A DNA stretch of 63,947 bases from Nitrospirota bacterium (GCA_029261135.1 JAJDBX010000064.1:1-63947); one strand, 5' to 3'; shown: positions 46,435-55,134, numbered from the stretch's first letter. Numbers and translations are program-made. Notes: generated from the letters alone by a model not told the origin.

Positions 46435-47058
46435 ATGAAGCTACTACAATTACCCACAGATGACCAATACAATGAAGATCGTATTAGAGATCTAAAATTT
46501 TTACTTGAGCAACCCTCTTTTCAAGAGCTTCGTCCCTGTCCGGGTTGTAATAAGCTCTGCCCTTGTAGTACTTCGCCGATTTGCACCTGCATGTGTCGTC
46601 CTGATTGTGATCATGCAAAGAGTTTCCTGTCTTCCGAGGGTGAGAACTACCCCATTGATGATAAAATTGTGACCTTGGTCTTTGGCTTGAATTGCTTAAG
46701 GGTCTGTACGCCATACTGATCCTGTGAAGGACATCGCTTCGTAAATGGCGAACTGCATCGCATCCCACAGGTCTGGTTTTATGCAAGGTCGATTATTTAT
46801 CCAAAAATGATCGGAGAAGTGGTCTCTCATTTGCAATTTGAAAAAAAAATTCAGAATCCCTGGCATGTGTGTATTGTTTACGCGGAGGATAGTCTCGAAA
46901 CAGGGTTTAGTATTGAGCCCAACACCAAAAATACCAATACGCCAAATCTTGAATCTATGCAAAATGATGCACAGGGTATTTCTGATCATCTCGTCTCTGG
47001 GATACGCCATTTGGCCAAGAAATATATTGAAAAATATCAACATCCCCCCTCACGATGA
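46435..47058 (+). pseudogene. Cys-rich protein gene interrupted by one in-frame TGA
   Basis: A reading frame of 208 codons from ATG at 46435 to TGA at 47056 is broken only by TGA at 46717-46719. Before it lies a cysteine-rich block (CPGCNKLCPC, then CTCMCRPDCDHA). The interruption falls in NCLRVCTPY-stop-SCEGHRF. After it the frame stays open for 112 codons and looks protein-like (IPQVWFYARSIIYPK, NPWHVCIVYAEDS, HLVSGIRHLAKKYIE). A Trp codon (TGG) turned TGA is the simplest reading; selenocysteine is a remote alternative. AAGGAAAGG precedes the ATG. The family is not recognised, but the cysteines suggest metal binding. Confidence 0.65.
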
Positions 47059-47180
47059 TCACTTCATCCACTGTTTTGATGAAAAAAAGGGTCTCGATTC
47101 ATCTGAGCCTTACCTTTTAGAAATTGCGTGATATAATTTAGAAAATGAGTTTTTTTACAATAAAATATTGAGGAAAGCGC

Positions 47181-48260
47181 GTGGGTCTTTTTTCAAAAAA
47201 TAAATCAAAAACCCCTCTCTCTGGAGAAAGCGCTCATACGCGCTCTGAAAAAGAACGCCTGTATCTGCAGGTCATTCCCATTTTATTGCAGTATATGAAA
47301 TCGTTTACTTTTGATTTGAAGGAAATAAATGCGGATGCATTTAAGGAACAATTGACAGCCTTAGCAGCGCTATTTGAAAACGAAGAAGACATCCAAAGGA
47401 TGGGACGTCACTTTGAAGCCAACAAGTCTGAAATTTCTGAATTCATCGATAAGGAAAAAAATTATTTTGTTAACAAAGAATTCGAATTAAAAGATATTAT
47501 CACTATTCTCTCCACAGGACTTTCGACGGTTAACAGTCAAAATCAGCGATTTAATGCATTGATTCATGAAGAAACACTCAAATTAGAAGATATTACGAAA
47601 CTCGATGACATTCGAAAGATTAAAGAGGAATTGACTTTAAAAATAGACACACTAAAAAAATCCATTCAGAAAAAACAGAGCCAAGATGCTGAACACCTCG
47701 AAATATTATCCAGTAAAGTCGAAACGCTTAAAGTTGAACTAGAAGAGACAAAAAGTGCCTCGATGACGGATGGGCTCACCGGTGCTTTCAACCGACTGGC
47801 CCTTGATACAAAACTGATTAAACTTGTTAAAGAAAATAAACGTAGTTTTTCTCTCTTGATGCTGGATATTGACAACTTTAAGTTAATTAATGACTCTTAT
47901 GGTCATCAGGTTGGAGATCGCGTCTTGGTCGCACTCGTCCAAAAATGTCAGAACCTGATTCGTGAAGGAGATTATTTTGCGCGATATGGTGGCGAGGAGT
48001 TTATGATTGTCTTGCCCGCCACTTCCTTAAAAAATGCGCTTAAAAAGGCGGAGCTTCTCTGCAGTAAAATTGCTGAGACTGAATATGCGGTAGATGAAAA
48101 AAATGGCACAAAACCACTCTCTTTTACAGTAAGTATTGGTGCCAGCTCACGCCAACGTGGCGATACGCTTGAATCATTGACCGCCCGAACCGACAGGGCG
48201 CTCTACGAGGCAAAACATCGCGGGAAAAATCAGGTCGTGAGTGAAAAAGAGATCGATTAG
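47181..48260 (+). CDS. Diguanylate cyclase (GGDEF domain) with helical N-terminal region
   Basis: The 359-residue cytoplasmic protein would make c-di-GMP from two GTP. Residues about 20-190 are helical and charged with a coiled coil just before the enzyme domain. The domain opens DGLTGAFNRLALD and has the active-site motif YGGEEF with the product-inhibition I-site RxxD (REGD) five residues before it, so it should be active and feedback-regulated. The GTG start follows AGGA at 6-base spacing. No receiver or known sensor domain is seen; the helical region may sense an unknown signal. Confidence 0.93.
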   Translation: MGLFSKNKSKTPLSGESAHTRSEKERLYLQVIPILLQYMKSFTFDLKEINADAFKEQLTALAALFENEEDIQRMGRHFEANKSEISEFIDKEKNYFVNKEFELKDIITILSTGLSTVNSQNQRFNALIHEETLKLEDITKLDDIRKIKEELTLKIDTLKKSIQKKQSQDAEHLEILSSKVETLKVELEETKSASMTDGLTGAFNRLALDTKLIKLVKENKRSFSLLMLDIDNFKLINDSYGHQVGDRVLVALVQKCQNLIREGDYFARYGGEEFMIVLPATSLKNALKKAELLCSKIAETEYAVDEKNGTKPLSFTVSIGASSRQRGDTLESLTARTDRALYEAKHRGKNQVVSEKEID

Positions 48261-48281
48261 TCCGCCGGTATTTCATGTCAA

Positions 48282-48311
48282 TTGACACCTTCCTTTGCTT
48301 GTCTGTAGAAT
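48282..48311 (+). promoter_or_regulatory. Sigma-70 promoter giving a probable leaderless chaN transcript
   Basis: TTGACA (48282-48287) and TAGAAT (48306-48311) are 18 bases apart. The -10 box ends 6 bases before the ATG at 48318, so transcription should begin at or next to the start codon. No ribosome binding site is present. Confidence 0.7.
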
Positions 48312-48317
48312 GAATTC

Positions 48318-49616
48318 ATGAAAAATTTTGACACACGGCTCAAAATTCTGGGCACTTTTTTATTCCTCTTTTTAATCATGGGCTGTACCGCCCGGAAGCA
48401 GGGTGCTTTCATATTGAATCCACACACTGAGACAGTCGGCACAGAAAACCATGACCCTGATTCGGAATCTGCACAGGAAAGTTCAGGTTCTTCTGAGTCC
48501 CCTTATCAGGATATTACTCAGATCGAAGAAGGAAAGATTGTTCACCTTCGCACAGGCCTTACTGTGTCCGAATTACAGCTCATGAACCACCTGGCCCCTG
48601 CGCGCATTATTTATGCCGGAGAGGTGCACGACAGTATCGAGGATCATCGTGTCCAGCTTAAAATCCTCAAAGCCTTGCTTGAACGCTTTCCCGGGAAAAT
48701 TGTGGTCGGTATGGAAATGTTTCGCCGTTCATCACAGTCCTTTCTGGATCAATGGATCAAAGGGGAGGCTGATGATAAAGCCTTTCTTAAGCGATGGTAC
48801 GAAGATTGGAGTCACAACGATGCCTACTACAAAGCACTGCTCGCCTTTATCAAAGAAAATAAAATTCCGATCATCGCCTTGAGGCCCACGGGAGAAATGT
48901 CTTTTAAAATGCGGGACGAGGGGCGCGAGGGCCTTTCCTTTAATGATCAAAAAAAGTTGCCTGAAATCGATGCAGATGATCCCTATCATCGCGATGCGGT
49001 GCAATCTATTTTTAGAGGCCACGGCCCCGGGGCTTCCAAGCAGTTTGATTCTTTTTATGGCATGATGCTGTTTTGGGAAGAGACCATGGCAGAAACGATT
49101 GCGGACTATCTTTCCTCACCGGAGGGGCAAGATAAAAAAATGTTGGTCATGGCAGGGGGTTTTCATGTGGGTTACGGTTATGGTCTTCCCCGCCGGACCT
49201 TTCGGCGCCTACCGGAGCCTTACCAAGTCGTGATTGCGCACTCCCAAGATTTCCCGGATGAAAAGAAAATGTTGAATGTCAAAGCGCCTAATTTACCTTT
49301 GCCGCTTGCCGATTTTGTTTGGGGAGTGGGCTACCAAGATCTCACCGAAAAGAAGGTACGCTTGGGCGTGATGCTGGAACAATTTCAATCGGGTGTGCGT
49401 ATCAGTGATGTTTTCCCAAAATCTCCGGCAGCCTTATCTGGTATCGAAAAAGGAGATATTATTACTGACTTCGATGGGATACCCATTCATGAGCGTTTTG
49501 ACATCATTTATCGACTTCAGAGTAAAAAACCGGGCGACAAAGTCACACTAAAAATCATTCGAGATGGGAAAATCATCGAAACGGAAGCCGTGATGGCCGT
49601 TTCAGGTCATCCTTGA
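48318..49616 (+). CDS. ChaN-domain lipoprotein fused to a PDZ domain
   Basis: The 432-residue product has a lipoprotein signal peptide ending LFLIMGC (Cys near residue 23). A disordered Ser/Glu-rich stretch follows, then a ChaN domain (residues about 80-320). That domain shows IIYAGEVHDS, VVGMEMFRRSSQ and MLVMAGGFHVGYG. ChaN proteins bind heme and are linked to iron handling. A C-terminal PDZ domain (residues about 345-425) reads VRLGVMLEQ, SPAALSGIEKGDIITDFDG. The fusion suggests that it binds a protein partner as well as heme. The stop overlaps the methyltransferase start. Confidence 0.88.
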   Translation: MKNFDTRLKILGTFLFLFLIMGCTARKQGAFILNPHTETVGTENHDPDSESAQESSGSSESPYQDITQIEEGKIVHLRTGLTVSELQLMNHLAPARIIYAGEVHDSIEDHRVQLKILKALLERFPGKIVVGMEMFRRSSQSFLDQWIKGEADDKAFLKRWYEDWSHNDAYYKALLAFIKENKIPIIALRPTGEMSFKMRDEGREGLSFNDQKKLPEIDADDPYHRDAVQSIFRGHGPGASKQFDSFYGMMLFWEETMAETIADYLSSPEGQDKKMLVMAGGFHVGYGYGLPRRTFRRLPEPYQVVIAHSQDFPDEKKMLNVKAPNLPLPLADFVWGVGYQDLTEKKVRLGVMLEQFQSGVRISDVFPKSPAALSGIEKGDIITDFDGIPIHERFDIIYRLQSKKPGDKVTLKIIRDGKIIETEAVMAVSGHP

Positions 49617-50167
49617 TGGAACACCGGTCTCAATCTCCAGCGCCTCTGCTTCTTCGGTTTCTCCCGCGTTTACCGAAAGGCAAAGCCCTTGATTTTGCAT
49701 CGGGATATGGGCGCAATGCTTTTTTTCTCGCGTCGAATGGATACGCGGTTGAGGGCTTTGATCGAAATGACGCCGCCATTGCATTTTGTAATGAAAAAGC
49801 AAGAAAAGAAGGACATTCCTTTACAGCGCACTTTACCGACCTCGAAAAGGAGGTGCCGTCTAAAGAAGAAACTTACGATGTCGCAACCTGCTTTTATTAT
49901 CTGGATCGAAAGATCATTTCAAAACTCAAGCAGAGTTTAAAAATTGGCGGGATGATTGTTTACGAAACATTTCTCATTGACCAACACCGCCAATATGGCA
50001 AACCCTCCCGCACCGAATTTTGTTGGGAATACAATGAACTGCTGCATCATTTCTCAGATTTTCGTATCCTGTTTTACCATGAAGGGATGATTCCTCCCGA
50101 GGATGAAAATACCCCTTCTGAAAACGGTACCTGGGTTGCACAATTGATCGCCGAACGCCTTATATAA
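49616..50167 (+). CDS. Class I SAM-dependent methyltransferase (TehB-like)
   Basis: The 183-residue protein has the SAM-binding motif ALDFASGYGRNAFFLASNGY with the acidic residue in VEGFDRN. Later motifs YDVATCFYYLDR and LKIGGMIVYETF fit the Methyltransf_25/TehB group. The substrate is unknown. The ATG shares one base with the chaN stop (TGATG), so it is probably translated together with chaN. Cells often use such enzymes in tellurite or thiol detoxification, but that is not shown here. Confidence 0.85.
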   Translation: MEHRSQSPAPLLLRFLPRLPKGKALDFASGYGRNAFFLASNGYAVEGFDRNDAAIAFCNEKARKEGHSFTAHFTDLEKEVPSKEETYDVATCFYYLDRKIISKLKQSLKIGGMIVYETFLIDQHRQYGKPSRTEFCWEYNELLHHFSDFRILFYHEGMIPPEDENTPSENGTWVAQLIAERLI

Positions 50168-50183
50168 ATCAACGAACAGGGTG

Positions 50184-50567
50184 ATGGGAAAAATCTTCAT
50201 TATTGGCTTGGGTGGATTTCTCGGAGCCGTGCTCCGATACCTCATCGGGGGATGGGTGCAGGGTTTTTCCGGCAGCGGAAGCTTTCCCTACGGGACACTT
50301 TCGGTCAACTTGATCGGTTGTTTACTCATCGGTTTACTCTCTCAACTCGTAGAAACAGAGCAGTTTTTTACACCGGAAACCCGTCTTTTTCTACTGATAG
50401 GGCTACTGGGTGCCTTCACGACTTTTTCAACCTTTGGGAACGAAACCATAAACCTGTTCCGAGATGGGCAAGCCTTTCTTTCGCTGATAAACATTGGCGC
50501 GCACATTTTCTTGGGTCTCACCGCTGTTTGGGTGGGGCATCGTTTCGGATTTCTGATTTGGAGATAG
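50184..50567 (+). CDS. crcB: Fluoride exporter CrcB (Fluc channel)
   Basis: CrcB dimers export fluoride passively. The 127-residue protein has four hydrophobic segments, GGFLGAVLRYLIGG at the start, and the conserved YGTLSVNLIGCLLIG. The FTTFSTFGNET motif provides the phenylalanine track. All expected residues appear intact. No fluoride riboswitch is seen ahead of it; it follows the methyltransferase gene by 16 bases. The next gene, DUF190, which often accompanies crcB, is decayed. Confidence 0.94.
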   Translation: MGKIFIIGLGGFLGAVLRYLIGGWVQGFSGSGSFPYGTLSVNLIGCLLIGLLSQLVETEQFFTPETRLFLLIGLLGAFTTFSTFGNETINLFRDGQAFLSLINIGAHIFLGLTAVWVGHRFGFLIWR

Positions 50568-50568
50568 G

Positions 50569-50934
50569 ATGATGAAACGACCTGAAGAGAGTTTACTGTT
50601 TCGAATTTTTGTCGATGAAAGCGATAAACATGAGGCGAAGCCGCTCTAGAGTGGATTGTGTTGAAGGATCGCGAAGCGGGTTTAGCGGGCGGGCGCAACA
50701 GCAATTCGAGGTTTACTCGGATATGGCAGAAGCAGTCGCATTCACTCAGCGAAAATTCTTCGACTCTCTGACGATCTCCCCATCATTGTAGAAATCGTTG
50801 ATACTGAAGGAGCACTTGAAGACTTCCTTAAAGAAATTGAGCCCCCGTTTCAGAAGGCCTGGCCACCCTTGAAAAAGCTTAGATCCGATTCTATCGTGGC
50901 AGAGAAGCGACTTAAATCTACTACTATTTTTTGA
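50569..50934 (+). pseudogene. Decayed DUF190 family gene
   Basis: Three reading frames in a row carry one DUF190 protein. The first encodes LLFRIFVDESDKHEAKPL and hits TAG. The second has WIVLKDREAGLAGG. The third runs IRGLLGYGRSSRIHSAKILR and DDLPIIVEIVDTEGALEDF to TGA at 50932. DUF190 proteins are small and often lie beside crcB, probably with a regulatory or fluoride-related role. At least two frameshifts are needed to join the pieces, so the gene is dead unless the assembly is wrong. Confidence 0.82.
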
Positions 50935-50971
50935 AACCTTATGCTTGTTTTGAATGTTAGGCAATCCCCGC

Positions 50972-51425
50972 ATGGAAGCATTTGAATTCATAGACGTGAT
51001 TGCAGCAGGTGATGTGGCCTTGGTTGCACATGGAGACTCACTCGAAGGCCTCTTTCGCGCCGCACACTTGGGATTTTTGAAGTCATGCTGGAAACAAAAG
51101 ACCTCTGCCCACTGATGAAAAAAATATCTCCCTGATGGCTGATAGTATCGATTTTTTTCTCTGCCAATGGCTGGCAGAACTTGTCTTTCTTAAAGACGCT
51201 TCCGTTCTATTATTGAAGTATTTCAAGGTTCGGATCGAGCAAAATACATCATTTCAGCTGGAAGACACGGTATTTGGAGAAGAAATCGATCCAACACGTT
51301 ATCAACTCACAAATGACGTCAAAATAGTCACGCTCCACCCGTTTAAGATCGAAAAAAAACAAGAGATGGAAGGCAAGGGTGATCTTCGATATTTAATCCC
51401 CCATCATGAAAATTGTACAAATTGA
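50972..51425 (+). pseudogene. Decayed archease gene (RtcB partner)
   Basis: The N-terminal part MEAFEFIDVIAAGDVALVAH and DSLEGLFRAAHLGF is in one frame. FEVMLETKDL follows in a second. Then ISLMADSIDFFLCQWLAELV, FLKDASVLL, FGEEIDPTRYQL and DVKIVTLHPFKIE are in a third. In order these match the whole of archease, which helps RtcB perform RNA guanylylation and multiple turnover. Two frameshifts break it. The end overlaps the start of an rtcB remnant, as in intact archease-rtcB operons. Confidence 0.8.
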
Positions 51426-51767
51426 CGACTCCCTTTGGGAAGTTCCGCCATCCGAAAAAAAAGGGATGCGCGTCCCCCCGCAATTTTACGCCAGCAAGGG
51501 ATTCAAACGGTTCCACGATCCACGGCGCGGGCCGTGGATTGTCTCATTCGGGCGGCAAAAAAGAAAATTCGAGGCCGCGATTTTTTGAATCAGATGGCGG
51601 CCCACGGCATCATGGTATGTCCCGCCTCGCTTTCCAGTTTGGCCGAGGCGGGTAAAAGCACAGGCATCGCTTACAAAAATATCTCTGAGGTGGTCAATAC
51701 GGTCGATGGTGCAGGTATTTCAAAGGAAGTTGCCGCTTTCCGACCCATTGGAAATATCAAGGGATAA
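51406..51767 (+). pseudogene. rtcB: RNA ligase RtcB remnant lacking the catalytic middle
   Basis: The first about 40 residues (MKIVQIDDSLWEVPPSEKKG and MRVPPQFYASKGF) are a normal RtcB N terminus. In another frame the C terminus follows: SRT-like PRSTARAVDCLIRAAKKKI, then MAAHGIMVCPASLSSLAE, IAYKNISEVVNTVDGAG and FRPIGNIKG to TAA. Some 350 residues between them, including the manganese-binding residues and the guanylylated histidine, are gone. RtcB joins 2',3'-cyclic phosphate and 5'-OH RNA ends. This copy cannot work. Confidence 0.82.
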
Positions 51768-51929
51768 ATTCTCTAGAGAAAATACTCAGAAAGAAAGAAT
51801 CTCTTCATATCCTTCCTCATTATTTGGGGGTAATTCCCGACAAATATGATTCATTTCTAAATAAATGAGTGTGAATTCCTGCTGATCCAATTTTCTAAAG
51901 AATTTCAGCTATAATTATGAAAAGAGTTG

Positions 51930-53072
51930 ACGTGGGTTTTACTCTCTATTGGTTGATCGACCGGTGCTATCTTGGGTTTTTTCATTACACGTTCTGTCAC
52001 AGATCTGATGAAAGCCGCACTTGATGTGGATGTTGATCTTGAGGATTCGACAGAAATAAGGCAGTTGGGTGCTGCCCTTGCCGATATGAGGCTTTCCCTG
52101 AAAGAGACGGCTCAAGCCGCTAAAACCGTCGCTTCCGGGAAGATGGATGTGACGGTAAAGATTAAAGGGAAGAGGATCTCCTGGCCATTTCTATGAATAA
52201 AATGATCGAAACGATCCAATTTGCATCCGGACAATCTGAGCAGAAAATGGCCAAGTTATCGGAAAATCAAGAATATTCAAAGAAAATCGTAAACTTGATG
52301 ATCGATGGTTTGAACACGATACCTATTTAAAACGTTATCAAGAAACAGGGAAACGGAAGATTATTGGCATAGGTCGTGAAGTGGAAGGAAAACATGGTAT
52401 TACATTCCCACTTGAACTTGGCGTCAATGAAGTCGGGATTGGCGGGGCCACGATGTATGTGGGAACACTATGTGATATTAGTGAAAAAAAAGACGTGGAA
52501 GCAAAGCTCGCGGACGAATGTCAGAAGCTGATCTCCGAGGATTGCTTAAAATGACTGATGCGGTTTCTGGCCTGCGAAGCCTGAATTAGTTAGCCGAGAC
52601 CATACTATCGACATTGATTCCCGCAGTCGAAGGGCAGCTGGGGGGGTATATTGTGGATAACTTCGAGGAAGTACTTGGTTCATATTCAGGAGCAGGACTT
52701 ACACTATTGTTAATTGCATCCTATCCCTATAAAAAGAGAAAAGGTCTGAATCAATCCCAGCTCGGTGAAGGACTTGTTGGAGAACATGCTGTCGAAAAAT
52801 TTTGTGAAGGTCAGTATGACCTTATTTTTATGGATATGCAGATGCCCGTCATGGATGGCTATGCCGCCACTTGGAAAATCCGAAAGATGGAGGAGGTCGA
52901 AAATCGTAATCCAACACCGATCATCGCACTCAGTACATTTCTCTTAAAAGAAGAAGAGAATAAAAGTCTTGGTGCTGGTTGCGATGTCCACCTCACAAAA
53001 CCGATCAAAAAAGCCGCATTTTTGGATACGGTTCAAAAATACGGGGAAAAAATAACCGGCCCTTCGCGCTAG
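51930..53072 (+). pseudogene. Decayed HAMP-PAS-receiver sensor gene (hybrid histidine kinase or similar)
   Basis: Pieces of one signalling protein lie in different frames. A membrane/HAMP region reads GFFITRSVTDLMKAALDV, then LGAALADMRLSL and AAKTVASGKMDV. A PAS region has YLKRYQETGKRKIIGIGREV and FPLELGVNEVGIGG ending YVGTLCDISEKKDVEAKL. A receiver end (from about 52770) has YDLIFMDMQMPVMDGYAA and DVHLTKPIKKAAFLDTV. The histidine-kinase core and the first part of the receiver are missing. The receiver frame is open from 52614 to 53072, but its upstream part does not match the family. Confidence 0.72.
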
Positions 53073-53218
53073 TGGGGAGAGCTTCCGATAGAACAGGAAA
53101 TACTAAAATATTGGAGACACTCGATATTGAAGAGAAAAGATACCTTATGGAGACCCTTTCCGGTTGCGAAAGGGTTTTGTCTGTTTTTCACGATTGTTTT
53201 TTTAAAGAGCTTTTATTC

Positions 53219-54856
53219 ATGAAAGTTACTTGGATCACCTTTTTGATGTTCCTGTTGTTATTCGTCACGGTCCTTTCGGTGAACTTCAGTTATGCCGATA
53301 GTCAAGCCGAGATGGACAACACGGGTGTTTCCTTGGGAAAGGTTAATTTTCATATTTCATGTTCTCCATCCGTACATGGCGCGTTTAATCACGGCCTCTC
53401 ATTGCTCCATCACATGATGTATCAACAAGCTGAAGCGGTATTCCAGTCTATTGCGAAAGAGGATCCACGCTGTGCCATGGCTCATTGGGGCATTGCCATG
53501 ACTCAGTTTCATCCCCTTTGGGCTCCCCCGAACGAAACCGCATTAGCAAAAGGTTTGCAAGCGATAGAAAAGGCCCATGTTTTGAATCCGACGAGCCCTC
53601 GGGAGCAGGCTTATATTAAAGCCCTCAGATTTTTTTTCAAGAACTGGAAGGTGGTCAGGCATTCAAGGCGTATTTCGGCCTGGGATGTCGCTCAAAAAAA
53701 GGTCTATAAATCCTTTCCTGATGATATCGATGCGGGGGCTTTTTATGCCCTTTCTCATCTTTCCACCGCAGAAAAAGGGGATCAAGAGTATACCCATCAA
53801 AAATTGATGGGGCTTATGATGGAAAAACTGCGGGTAAAGGCGCCTGAACACCCGGGTCTGTTCCATTACATGATTCACGCTTACGACAATCCTTTACATG
53901 CACATCGCGCTGTTAAAGTGGCACGAGATTATTTGAAGCTCGTACCCGATATCCCTCATGCTCTACATATGCCGAGCCATATCTTTGTTCGCTTGGGTTT
54001 ATGGTCTGATGTCATCGCCTGGAATACCCGTTCTGCTGCCAAAGCGCTTAAAGAATCTGAAGGGAAGATGACCTCGCTTCACTACATCCATGCGATTGAT
54101 TACCTGATGTATGCCTATCTGCAACAAGGCCAAGACAAAGAAGCTCGCAACCTTCTGATCGCAATCAACAAGAGAGAAGATTATCAGGACAACTTTGCCT
54201 CCGCCTACGGTATTGCCGCGGCACAGTCTCGTTATGCCCTTGAACGGGGTGCGTGGGGTGATGCTGCGACACAAGCACTTCGCACACACAAGTCTTTTCC
54301 ATGGGATAAATACCCTTGGCATGAAGCGATCCTTTATTTTTCTCGAGGCCTGGGAGCTGCGCGAAGTGGAGATACCGCCGGAGCAGTGCAAGCCATCAAG
54401 AGACTTGATACCGTTCTTCAGGTTTCTAAGAAGGTAGGTGAAGACTATTGGGAGGTTCAGGTGCTTATCCAACGCTTAACCTTGTCTGCCTGGGTGGCTT
54501 TCTCGGAAGGGAAGAAGGGTCAGGCTTTAAAGAAGATGCGCCAGGCGGCAAATATTGAAGACTCGATTGATAAACACCCTGTCACACCTGGTGCTGTTTT
54601 GCCAGCACGGGATCTTTTTGGAGACATGCTCGTTCTCATGAAAAAATTCCCCGAAGCGCTCGAAGCCTATGAGGCCAGCCTTAAAATTTCTCCCAATCGT
54701 TTCAACAGCTTATACGGTGCGGGCCACGCTGCGGAACAAGCGGGGAATCTAGAGAAGGCGAAGGCTTATTATGCGAAACTGGTCAAACTCACGGAGAAGG
54801 GAGAAGGGGAAAGACCAAGAATAAAACAAGCGAAAGCATTCCTAAATAAAAATTGA
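53219..54856 (+). CDS. Exported tetratricopeptide-repeat protein
   Basis: The 545-residue protein starts with a signal peptide (MKVTWITFLMFLLLFVTVLS, cleavage near FSYA). Helical TPR-type repeats cover the rest (NHGLSLLHHMMYQQAEAVFQ, AMAHWGIAMTQ, and C-terminal ALEAYEASLKISPNRFNSLYGAGHAAEQ). Family members with HGLxLLHxFxY and AMAHWGIAM are common exported TPR proteins of unknown function. Conserved His and Trp residues (HMPSHIFVRLGLW) may bind metal; that is a guess. The open frame upstream to 52979 runs into the receiver remnant, so the ATG at 53219 is used. Confidence 0.83.
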   Translation: MKVTWITFLMFLLLFVTVLSVNFSYADSQAEMDNTGVSLGKVNFHISCSPSVHGAFNHGLSLLHHMMYQQAEAVFQSIAKEDPRCAMAHWGIAMTQFHPLWAPPNETALAKGLQAIEKAHVLNPTSPREQAYIKALRFFFKNWKVVRHSRRISAWDVAQKKVYKSFPDDIDAGAFYALSHLSTAEKGDQEYTHQKLMGLMMEKLRVKAPEHPGLFHYMIHAYDNPLHAHRAVKVARDYLKLVPDIPHALHMPSHIFVRLGLWSDVIAWNTRSAAKALKESEGKMTSLHYIHAIDYLMYAYLQQGQDKEARNLLIAINKREDYQDNFASAYGIAAAQSRYALERGAWGDAATQALRTHKSFPWDKYPWHEAILYFSRGLGAARSGDTAGAVQAIKRLDTVLQVSKKVGEDYWEVQVLIQRLTLSAWVAFSEGKKGQALKKMRQAANIEDSIDKHPVTPGAVLPARDLFGDMLVLMKKFPEALEAYEASLKISPNRFNSLYGAGHAAEQAGNLEKAKAYYAKLVKLTEKGEGERPRIKQAKAFLNKN

Positions 54857-55052
54857 GAACAGGATTTACCCCATTAAATTTCGAATCATCCCTTCCGCTC
54901 CCCCCCAATTCCATTTGTAATGCTGTAAGAGTAGAGAGGAATTAAATGCCTCTAAAACTGGAAGTATTTGTGGGTGGGAGAGGCTTCTTAGAAGTCGATA
55001 CAAATCGAAACTTAAAAATTCATTGAACAGGCCTACAATTCATCAAAAGAAT
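54857..55052. other. Non-coding stretch at the left of a 676-bp gene-poor region
   Basis: I see no gene, promoter or repeat here. Short open frames exist but have no ribosome binding site or recognisable protein. The rest of the gap, to 55532, holds an inverted repeat, a lipoprotein remnant, and a riboswitch with terminator. Confidence 0.5.
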
Positions 55053-55100
55053 GAACTCCGCGTAAGGCTCACCCCAAGGAGCGGTTCTTACGCGGAGTTC
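55053..55100 (-). terminator. Perfect 14-bp inverted repeat, possible terminator for the minus-strand lipoprotein remnant
   Basis: GAACTCCGCGTAAG (55053-55066) and its exact complement (55087-55100) flank a 20-base loop. On the minus strand the stem is followed by ATTCTTTTG, a weak T-run, and it lies just beyond the FN3 lipoprotein remnant. A terminator is the likeliest role; a protein-binding palindrome or a mobile-element relic is also possible. Confidence 0.5.
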
Positions 55101-55134
55101 GCTTGGAGGATATTCTTTGTTCACCCTTTTTATT

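Noticed and set aside
46717-46770. Selenocysteine insertion signal after the in-frame TGA
   Set aside because: Only 4-bp stems can be drawn. A Trp-to-stop mutation is simpler in a region with many pseudogenes. It is kept only as a point to exclude.
50160-50184. Fluoride riboswitch ahead of crcB
   Set aside because: Only 16 bases separate crcB from the preceding gene, and none of the conserved fluoride-aptamer motifs is visible.
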